This document shows, piece by piece, positions 27,397 through 33,658 of a stretch of 64,000 nucleotides of DNA. A program made the position numbers and the translations under genes. Position 1 is the stretch's first letter. The number at the start of each line of letters is the position of its first letter. This DNA comes from Desulfospira joergensenii DSM 10085 (GTDB lineage: Bacteria > Desulfobacterota > Desulfobacteria > Desulfobacterales > Desulfobacteraceae), in contig NZ_ATUG01000001.1 of NCBI RefSeq assembly GCF_000420085.1, forward strand, positions 62,001 through 126,000, written 5' to 3'. The notes under the pieces are model-generated. The model saw only the letters and a list, made by a program, of their open reading frames with translations, ran no database searches and was not told where the DNA came from.

Positions 27397-27474
27397 AACA
27401 GATTTTTGCCTTCTATTTAACTGTAAAAGTCAAATACCTCCCGTACACTCAGCCTTCTCGGCGCCTATTTTTTA

Positions 27475-28506
27475 TTAGGCGGATTCCTTTTCCATTCTTC
27501 CTTTAATTTCTATCCCCATTTGAAACGTTTCAAATGGGCGTCGTCCCTGGTTGCGGTATCCCCGGTGAGGCCGTTCATAGTTGTAATAGTGCAGCCACTT
27601 GTCGAGATCTTCCTGTAAAGCGGAAACGGACTCATATAGCTTTTTCCGGAAAGCCGTACGGAAAAATTCGTCCAAAATTGTCCTGTTGAATCTTTCCACA
27701 AATCCGTTCGTCCTTGGACTGGCCACCTTTGTTTTCCGGTGATTGATATCATTGAGTTCAAGGAAGATCTCGTACAAATGGATCGTTGGCCGCCCTTTGA
27801 ATTCCGTACCGTTGTCTGTAAGGATATTCTCAATACAGATATCGTTCTCTTCGTAAAAAGGAAGAACCCTGTCATACAGGACATCCGCCGCTGTTTCCGG
27901 GCGCTTACTGGTGTATAACTTACCAAAAGCAAAGCTGCCATATGTATCAACAACGGCTTGTAGGTATACCCTGCCAACGCCTTTGAGTCGCCCGACATAA
28001 AACGTATCCTGGCATAGCAGGTAACCAGAGTAATGGCTTTCCACATTCCGTTCTTTGAACTCAGGATTGGCCTTTTCCAGCAAGCGGATCTGGGTCTCTG
28101 TTAATTCAAAATCTTCAGACAACGACTCTTCAAGCTTTAAGAGGCGTTTGTATTTTGTCTCCATTCCAGCCTTTTTCCAGATATTGCGGATCGTGGTTGC
28201 ACAGACAGCAAGGCCTTCAAGAGCGAGCTGATCAGCAATCCGTTGCTGGCCGAAAGCAGGGTTTTCCAATGAAAGTGCAATGATGCGATTTTTGGTGTCT
28301 TCAGAAATTTCGTTAGGATGTGGTCCTGGGATTGGTGGTCTGTCAATCAAGCCTTCAAATCCATACTCCTGGAAAGATCTTTTGTACTCGTAGAACTGGC
28401 TTCGAGATACCTTGTGCATCTGGCAGGCTTTGGATACGTTCCCCAATTTTTCAGCAAGCTGTAGCAAAGTCAGTCTTTTCTGTGCTAATTTCTTTTTGGC
28501 GGTCAT
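27475..28506 (-). CDS. IS481-family transposase
   Basis: A 343-residue integrase-core transposase. An N-terminal helix-turn-helix (about 10-55, with VSKACQMHKVSRSQFYEYKR) is followed by a second winged region (RIADQLALEGLAV). The rve DDE core has CQDTFYVG near 168, LTDNGTEF near 238 and the Glu in RTNGFVERFNRTI near 274. The ending HYYNYERPHRGYRNQGRRPFE is the usual C-terminal motif of this group. ATG 28506 is chosen because AAGGAG lies just upstream on the minus strand. The frame is intact and the ends are recognisable, so it may be active. Confidence 0.9.
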   Translation of the reverse strand: MTAKKKLAQKRLTLLQLAEKLGNVSKACQMHKVSRSQFYEYKRSFQEYGFEGLIDRPPIPGPHPNEISEDTKNRIIALSLENPAFGQQRIADQLALEGLAVCATTIRNIWKKAGMETKYKRLLKLEESLSEDFELTETQIRLLEKANPEFKERNVESHYSGYLLCQDTFYVGRLKGVGRVYLQAVVDTYGSFAFGKLYTSKRPETAADVLYDRVLPFYEENDICIENILTDNGTEFKGRPTIHLYEIFLELNDINHRKTKVASPRTNGFVERFNRTILDEFFRTAFRKKLYESVSALQEDLDKWLHYYNYERPHRGYRNQGRRPFETFQMGIEIKGRMEKESA

Positions 28507-28573
28507 AATGCTCTTCTCCTTTTGGACATATTTTTGATTGGCGTTAAAAATATATCCGAGAAGGCTTATCACC

Positions 28574-28620
28574 GCCACCTCTCACTGGGGATTATTGGAA
28601 GGTCCCCAGTGAGAGGTGGC
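28574..28620. terminator. Strong 17-bp hairpin upstream of the IS481-type transposase
   Basis: A perfect inverted repeat (GCCACCTCTCACTGGGG against its complement) with a 13-base loop, inside the element between its right end and the transposase start. There is no T run. It probably blocks transcription or translation entering from outside, as insertion sequences often do. Confidence 0.5.
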
Positions 28621-28681
28621 TATGCCTATGGCAATTTCAAACTGTCCGGTAGGATCTTAACTTTTCCAATTTAACAAAAGG

Positions 28682-28702
28682 GCACCTCGAATAACCAGGT
28701 GC
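28682..28702 (+). terminator. Possible terminator of the lipoprotein operon, displaced by the IS481-type element
   Basis: GCACCT and AGGTGC form a 6-bp stem with a 9-base loop, followed by GAGTTAAATTTTT. If the element is removed, it lies about 35 bases after the 48-codon gene. Confidence 0.3.
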
Positions 28703-28796
28703 TGAGTTAAATTTTTGAGAAATGATGGCATTCTTGCGCGAATTCCCGGGACATGATACCTATTTCCAACCACCAGACACGCCGGTAATTTTCATG

Positions 28797-28821
28797 TTCA
28801 CGGCGATTGCAACGCCGTGAA
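28797..28821. repeat. Dispersed palindrome, copy 2
   Basis: A perfect 9-bp stem TTCACGGCG / CGCCGTGAA with loop ATTGCAA, matching the palindrome at 10495-10519 in 22 of 25 bases. It lies 44 bases before the DNase I-fold gene. Confidence 0.55.
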
Positions 28822-28864
28822 GGCCCTAACACTGTTTTTTGCAAACCAACAATAAGGAGGTGGC

Positions 28865-29695
28865 ATGAACGAATTTAAGCATAGCCTTGCCCGTATTGCC
28901 GTTTGGAATCTTGCGGGCTACAATCAGTCCAACACCGCCGCAGGCATTGGGCCTAACACCAAACGAGCCAAGAAACAGGCGGAAGGACTGGCGTTATTGG
29001 ACGCAGAATTGGTAACCCTTGTTGAGGTCAGCCCACTCAGCCATATTGATCGGCTGGCGACGCTTATAGCCGACAAGTATGGCGTTTCATACAATGCCAC
29101 GATTCTGAAGCAGCCGAACGGTAATATTCATATTGGTTTTCTCCATAAAGAGGGGGTTGAGGTAAACAATCTCCGACTCATTCCCGGCTCTGAAGGAGAC
29201 TATGGGAATGGCCGCCAGGCGGTACAGGCAGATATCAAGATCGGAAAATTCAAGGCGATACTGATCGGCGTACACTTGAAATCGGGCCGAGACCGTCCTG
29301 AACAGAAACTGCGCGACAGTCAGTGTAGAATGATTGGCCGGCATATTGCCCAAATTCGGCAGACTCCAGGACTGACCCAGCGTATGATTCTGCTGATGGG
29401 TGACTTTAATATGATCCCTGGTCAAGATGTCAGCAATTTCCATCATCTGGGCGGCGATGACATGATGGATTTTGTCTCATGTTGGGATCTGCAAGACCGG
29501 TTTTCACATATTCTCGAAAAAGGCCGCGCAAACCTTTTGGACGGATTTGCGATCTCACGCACCTACTCCACCGACTATGTCCGCGGCAGCCTTCGGCTAT
29601 TTCCGATGCATTGGACCATGGGCATTGGGCGGGAGGCTTTCAAAAAAGAAGTTTCTGACCATTTGCCATTCGTTGCCGGTTTCAGGATATTTTAG
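28865..29695 (+). CDS. Endonuclease/exonuclease/phosphatase (DNase I-fold) family protein
   Basis: A 276-residue protein with all the motifs of the EEP superfamily: WNLAGYN near residue 14, the metal-binding Glu in TLVEVSP near 54, GVHLKSGRD near 130, GDFNMIPG near 178 and the catalytic SDHLPFV near 264. There is no signal peptide. Members cleave nucleic acids or phosphoesters; the substrate is not evident here. ATG 28865 has an AAGGAGG site. It stands alone, after a dispersed palindrome, within the accessory region. A nuclease of this type could belong to a defence system, but no partner gene is visible. Confidence 0.8.
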   Translation: MNEFKHSLARIAVWNLAGYNQSNTAAGIGPNTKRAKKQAEGLALLDAELVTLVEVSPLSHIDRLATLIADKYGVSYNATILKQPNGNIHIGFLHKEGVEVNNLRLIPGSEGDYGNGRQAVQADIKIGKFKAILIGVHLKSGRDRPEQKLRDSQCRMIGRHIAQIRQTPGLTQRMILLMGDFNMIPGQDVSNFHHLGGDDMMDFVSCWDLQDRFSHILEKGRANLLDGFAISRTYSTDYVRGSLRLFPMHWTMGIGREAFKKEVSDHLPFVAGFRIF

Positions 29696-29924
29696 AACCT
29701 GTCAATCAACACAAAGACGGCTCATTACACTTCAGAAGAAAGAATCATGGATTTGCGATGCGGATAGTTTTTCGATACCGGGATAGCTTCAAAGATCCCG
29801 CCCCGCCGGGATATGATATCAATGGTATTCTTCAGAATATTGGGGAACCGACAATTTACTTTCATATAGACCATTTAAATGATAGTCTCCGGACAGAGTA
29901 AACCCATAAAAAAAGAGGGACCCA

Positions 29925-30023
29925 ATGTCCAAATCACGAGACACAAAAAAAGCAGTGAAGAAAAAACCGGCCAAATCAGCCAAGGAAAAGAAACAGGCCA
30001 AAAAAGAAAAAAAGAATAAATAG
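29925..30023 (+). CDS. Small Lys-rich protein (32 residues)
   Basis: ATG 29925 follows an AGAGGG site. It encodes 32 residues, about half of them Lys (opening MSKSRDTKKAVKKKPAKSA). It has the look of the short basic proteins found in many proteobacteria with no assigned role; nucleic acid binding is inferred from charge only. Between it and the EEP gene lie about 230 bases with no other gene. Confidence 0.55.
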   Translation: MSKSRDTKKAVKKKPAKSAKEKKQAKKEKKNK

Positions 30024-30246
30024 CTGTCTTTGCAATTTGCCGGTTCCATTTCAAGCAACCGGCAAAACTATTTATAAGCCCATCAAAGGAAAAAAGAATT
30101 GCCCTCCCCCATCTGGGGTCCTGCCAGGGGATAAAAACCTGCATAATTCGGTTCATCGGAAGTCAGATTAATCAAGAAACAATACGGTCGGATTCATAGG
30201 TCACAGTCATTGCCGACACCGGATCCCTGAATTGATTTGATCATCT

Positions 30247-31293
30247 TTACTGTTTTTCTTTTTCAAGGGAAAACACAACCCCTTCAATCCAGGGTGATGC
30301 ATCCTGATCACATGTATAGTATACGGCTAAAAATTTTGAATTCCCAATTGGGACAAAATCGCCATATCCGCCTTCCCAGATATGATCCGGATCATACGAG
30401 GCCAGCTTTGATAACTTTCGCCATGTTGATCCATCATCTGTACTGATGCCGATACTGATGCCGGGCTTGTCTCCGGACAGGTCCCGGTATAAAACCAGAA
30501 AACGACGATTCCCGGTTTTAAGAACCATTGGTGCATGGCCGAAGATATCGGTTGGTTTAGGGGCGGTCCATGTCTTGCCGTTATCTTTGCTGTTAAGAAG
30601 CATGACCGGGCAGGGGCGTGTTTCGTTTCGCAGCAGGGCAAACCAGTTTGTACCGCCTTGATGACCCAATGTGAATTCAGTCAAAAGGGTATTTTCAGAG
30701 CCGGACATGGCCAATCGGGCGTGCAAATGCCATTTGCTGCCGTCTTCGGAGGCGAGCAGAACCGGGGAAGGTTGAGTTTCCCCCTCAGCTGCTAGATATC
30801 CTGACATGAGCAGCATACCTTTGTTGTCCCGGCGGATATGCCCGAAACTTGTCATATTGCCCGGGCCGATTTGGGAAAGCGGTGTGCGTTCGGCCGGGCT
30901 TTCACCTGAAACAAAGCCCTGGAACTTATTTTGAGACCAACAAGAGATAAACGTGGTGCTTTTTCTTTCACGCCTGTAATCGCGGCTGATTAAAAATATC
31001 TGGTCTTTTCCCGGTGCGGACAAAATGGCATCCAGCTCATTGCTGCTGTCTTTTCCGGGTTTAAAGCCGGCATTTGCCTGGGTCCATTCAGCCGGCTGCT
31101 CGGGCGTTGTCCAGAAAAGGCGGACAGCACCGTCAGAACCATGGGGCATTTTCGGATTAACATGTGCCAAACGGCAGGCAAGCCAGATCTTGTCACCGAT
31201 GATTGCAAGGGTTGGGAAAGAATGATAGCGGCCTTGTTCTTTTGGGATGATTGTAAAACGATGGTTTATATTCAAGCGCAACCTTTCTTTCAT
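30247..31293 (-). CDS. Sialidase-like (BNR/Asp-box) beta-propeller protein
   Basis: A 348-residue protein with three clear Asp-box motifs: SEDGSKWH near 182, SKDNGKTW near 233 and STDDGSTW near 286. These are spaced as in six-bladed sialidase propellers. An FRIP-like opening is not obvious, although RYHSFPTLAIIGDKIWLACR near 22 could play that part. There is no signal peptide, which is unusual for a secreted sialidase and argues for an intracellular or glycosidase-unrelated role. It stands alone on the minus strand and ends near a gap of about 220 bases containing only the small Lys-rich gene upstream of it on the plus strand. Confidence 0.65.
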   Translation of the reverse strand: MKERLRLNINHRFTIIPKEQGRYHSFPTLAIIGDKIWLACRLAHVNPKMPHGSDGAVRLFWTTPEQPAEWTQANAGFKPGKDSSNELDAILSAPGKDQIFLISRDYRRERKSTTFISCWSQNKFQGFVSGESPAERTPLSQIGPGNMTSFGHIRRDNKGMLLMSGYLAAEGETQPSPVLLASEDGSKWHLHARLAMSGSENTLLTEFTLGHQGGTNWFALLRNETRPCPVMLLNSKDNGKTWTAPKPTDIFGHAPMVLKTGNRRFLVLYRDLSGDKPGISIGISTDDGSTWRKLSKLASYDPDHIWEGGYGDFVPIGNSKFLAVYYTCDQDASPWIEGVVFSLEKEKQ

Positions 31294-31795
31294 GTTAAAA
31301 CATACCTCGCCTGGTTATTGATAGGAAACAATTAAATCGGTTTCTTTTTGGTTTTAATTTAACATCAAGGGTTTCTTTGTAAAACAATTTTAATTATCCC
31401 CCTCTTTTAATAAAGCTGAGATGTCAAAATTACAAAACAATACAAATTCAATCTACTGAAAAAACGATACGGCAACAAGTACTAGAAATACTGAAAACCA
31501 TTCATTGATGTTTGCAATTGCTGTCGAATCCCGCAGCCAGGGGTTTTAGTCACCCACCCCCGGGCTGGGTTGGGCTAGGACCAAGACAGCCCACTGCTAT
31601 ACAAATAAAATACATTCAAGAACACGCTGCTTTCGAATCTATATCCGATTTTTCAGAGACGAAAATTTATAGGCTCAGACCTCGTAAGGCTTAAAAAAAC
31701 TTATTTTTCATGCCCTTGGTTCACTATCGGTTGTCAAGTTTACTTCTTTATCGTATATTTCAGTAATACATTTATTAAAAAGAGAAAAAGGCAAT
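31294..31795. other. Intergenic gap without recognised gene
   Basis: About 500 bases between the sialidase-like gene and the PilZ gene. It is AT-rich except for a C/G-rich island at about 31525-31590 with CCCCCGGGCTGGG-type sequence that may be the scrap of a mobile element end. I see no gene, tRNA or array here. Confidence 0.4.
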
Positions 31796-32092
31796 ATGTT
31801 GAAAAAGAGTCTGAAAAATCAAAAAATCGACCGCCGCTCATCTCCGCGCAAACGATTGGATGCCATGGTCAAGGTGGTTAAAAAAGAAGGTCAGACAACT
31901 GAAAACTCCATGAACTACAGCCTGACAGGCCTCTTTTTAAGATCCAATTTCCCGGAAAAATATCAGCTCAAGGATCAGGTCAGCGTCTCTTTTACCGATG
32001 AAACTGGGACCACCCATTCCCATACCGGCGAGGTTGTCAGAAAATCCCGGGAAGGGATTGCTGTCCATTATCGAAAAAAAGCGGGAAATTAA
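31796..32092 (+). CDS. PilZ-domain protein (putative c-di-GMP receptor)
   Basis: A 98-residue single-domain PilZ protein. The c-di-GMP-binding elements are present: an N-terminal arginine cluster DRRSSPRKR at about 12-20 and the second motif NYSLTGLFLRS near 40-50 (the D/N-x-S-x-x-G loop). The beta-barrel continues to VVRKSREGIAVHY near 80. It has no other domain, so it probably acts by binding a partner protein when the second messenger is present. No flagellar, pilus or exopolysaccharide genes are adjacent to indicate the partner. Confidence 0.8.
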   Translation: MLKKSLKNQKIDRRSSPRKRLDAMVKVVKKEGQTTENSMNYSLTGLFLRSNFPEKYQLKDQVSVSFTDETGTTHSHTGEVVRKSREGIAVHYRKKAGN

Positions 32093-32228
32093 ATTCAGTG
32101 TCAGGGATGAACCCGGCTGCTGGGAAAGGAGCGGCTTCACGAATTCAGCCGGTCCATGAAAAGAAGAGCGTTACAAATAGTTCTTCGTTCCCGGTAATGT
32201 AAAATCCGGCTTCTACAGATCAGCTCTC

Positions 32229-32543
32229 CTATTGATCTATTTTATCTGTGCCGATAAAGGTTCCGGATCTTTCCAGGGCCTTTTGCATTTTTTGGATGCT
32301 GATTTTTTCAGGATCATAATAGACCCGGTTTATTTCTTTAAAATTTTTAAATCCGTTTTCCACCCGCTTAACACCCTTCAGCCCCTTCAGGGCTGATTTT
32401 CCGACATCATATCACTGGACATAAAAGACGGCTCTGGCCTCCGGACTGCCCTGGGCGAATAAGAGCGGATTTGCGATGATCAGAAAAGAAATTAAAATCA
32501 TGACATACAGTGCTGAAGCCTTTTTGGCGGTTTTCTGTTCCAT
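32229..32543 (-). CDS. Candidate selenoprotein: exported HMA-like protein with in-frame UGA
   Basis: From ATG 32543 (AAGGAG just upstream) the minus strand encodes an N-terminal membrane or signal segment (residues about 11-31) ending LLFAQGSPEA. It continues through a heavy-metal-associated-like fold: AVFYVQ, then UGA at codon 44 (32412-32414), then YDVGKSALKGLKGVKRVE, INRVYYDPEKISI and a last helix to a TAG at 32229. The frame stays open and protein-like for 60 codons past the UGA. UGA lies where HMA proteins have the metal-binding Cys, before 'ALkGLkGV'. A 7-bp hairpin with a 5-base loop begins 15 bases after the UGA. I infer selenocysteine. The alternative is a pseudogene with a TGC or TGG to TGA change. 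Confidence 0.6.
32378..32396 (-). promoter_or_regulatory. Candidate bacterial SECIS hairpin
   Basis: On the minus strand, TCAGCCC and GGGCTGA pair perfectly around loop TGAAG. The loop starts 22 bases after the UGA at 32412-32414, within the usual 16-37 base window for bacterial SECIS elements, and has G in one of its first two positions, as SelB recognition generally needs. Confidence 0.5.
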
Positions 32544-32643
32544 GGGATCTCCTTGTTCTTGCGGTTTGTTTCTTTTATTTAAGGATAAGGTTGAATTGTC
32601 ACGGAAATATCTCAAAAGTATAAAAAATCATTTTAATCCTCAG

Positions 32644-32690
32644 CCAGAGTCACAGCGGAACAGGCGGATATTCCGCCGCTGTGACTCTGG
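32644..32690. repeat. Long perfect hairpin between divergent genes
   Basis: CCAGAGTCACAGCGG and its complement form a 15-bp stem. The interior contains a second palindrome (GGCGGA/TCCGCC) that competes for two bases. There is no T tract and no gene ends here, since the candidate selenoprotein gene and the VirJ-like gene both point away from it. It may be a protein-binding site, a small RNA or a processed leader. Confidence 0.5.
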
Positions 32691-32878
32691 TCTTTATATG
32701 CAAACAGGAATAAAAATTTTCCCCAGATGGGCGTGTTCCTCTGCCGGCAAGATGTTCAATGCGGTTGAATACAGGCGGATGATCGTTATATTAGAGACAA
32801 ACCATAGTAAGCTATTGATAAAATAAGACCGCATGGGAGGGGAATGTTTTCCCCTCCCGGAAACAATATGAGCCAAGC

Positions 32879-33658
32879 ATGAAAACCTCCTCTTGTTTGC
32901 ACTGGCTTTTGATATTGATCATCGGGTTCATTCTGATGGTTTGGATCCCTGGTGTCGATGCGGCAGCTTCCCCGGAACACCGGTTGGACCGGGGGGATAC
33001 ACCAAGGATACCGTCTTTGTCCCGGGATGATCTTCCCCTTGAGGAGATCTCGTCTGAACCTTCCCGGGGAGACACCCTGGCCGTGCTTCTTTCCGGTGAC
33101 GGAGGATGGGCTTCCCTTGCCAGGACCGTCGGATCGGGCCTGGCAAGGGAAGGTATCCCCGTGGCGGGCCTGAATTCCCTGTCCTATTTTTGGACCCGGC
33201 GCAGTCCGGACAGGGCGGCCCGCGACCTGGAACGCATCATCACAAGGTACCGTAAGCTCTGGCATAAGGGAAAAGTGCTGCTCCTGGGGTATTTCTTTGG
33301 GGCGGATACCCTGCCCTTTATGATCACCCGGCTTTCAGACCCTGCAAAGGCATGCGTTACCGGTGTGGTTCTGATCAGTCCGACATACCAGGCCGATTTT
33401 GAAATTCATGTTATGGAACACCTGGGCTGGCAGTCCCCGGACCCGGATTATCCTGTGCTTCCCGAACTCAAAAAACTCAGGGACTATCCAGTGCTGTGCA
33501 TGGCAGGAGCCGAGGAAGAAAACTGCCTGTGCAGGGATCAAAGTCTGCCCTGGATCAAAACGGTACTCTTTCCGGGGGGCCACCACCTGGGCGGTGATTC
33601 CGAAGGAATCGTGAACACCATACTCTCCAATCTTTTCATGAAAGAAGTGCAGCCTTGA
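32879..33658 (+). CDS. VirJ/AcvB-like protein with substituted catalytic serine
   Basis: A 259-residue exported protein (signal segment about 8-30, ending VDAAAS) of the VirJ/AcvB family. Family landmarks are LLSGDGGWASLAR (70-82), GLNSLSYFWTRRSP (97-110) and FPGGHHLGGD near the end. In AcvB/VirJ proteins the alpha/beta-hydrolase elbow reads GYSFGAD; here it is GYFFGAD, with Phe at residue 139 (codon TTC, 33293-33295) instead of the nucleophile Ser. In rhizobia and agrobacteria, AcvB hydrolyses lysyl-phosphatidylglycerol and is encoded beside the LPG synthase. The same pairing exists here, since mprF starts 4 bases inside this gene's end. Loss of Ser suggests a binding or regulatory role, or a sequencing or mutational change. 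Confidence 0.75.
   Translation: MKTSSCLHWLLILIIGFILMVWIPGVDAAASPEHRLDRGDTPRIPSLSRDDLPLEEISSEPSRGDTLAVLLSGDGGWASLARTVGSGLAREGIPVAGLNSLSYFWTRRSPDRAARDLERIITRYRKLWHKGKVLLLGYFFGADTLPFMITRLSDPAKACVTGVVLISPTYQADFEIHVMEHLGWQSPDPDYPVLPELKKLRDYPVLCMAGAEEENCLCRDQSLPWIKTVLFPGGHHLGGDSEGIVNTILSNLFMKEVQP

Larger units (their letters stand above)
27422..28668 (-). mobile_element. Complete IS481-type insertion sequence with 7-bp target duplication
   Basis: 1247 bases. The left end TGTAAAAGTCAAATACC and the inverted right end TGGAAAAGTTAAGATCC form imperfect terminal repeats. The direct repeat ATTTAAC flanks both sides (27415-27421 and 28669-28675). It separates the lipoprotein operon from what is probably its terminator. 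Confidence 0.85.
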
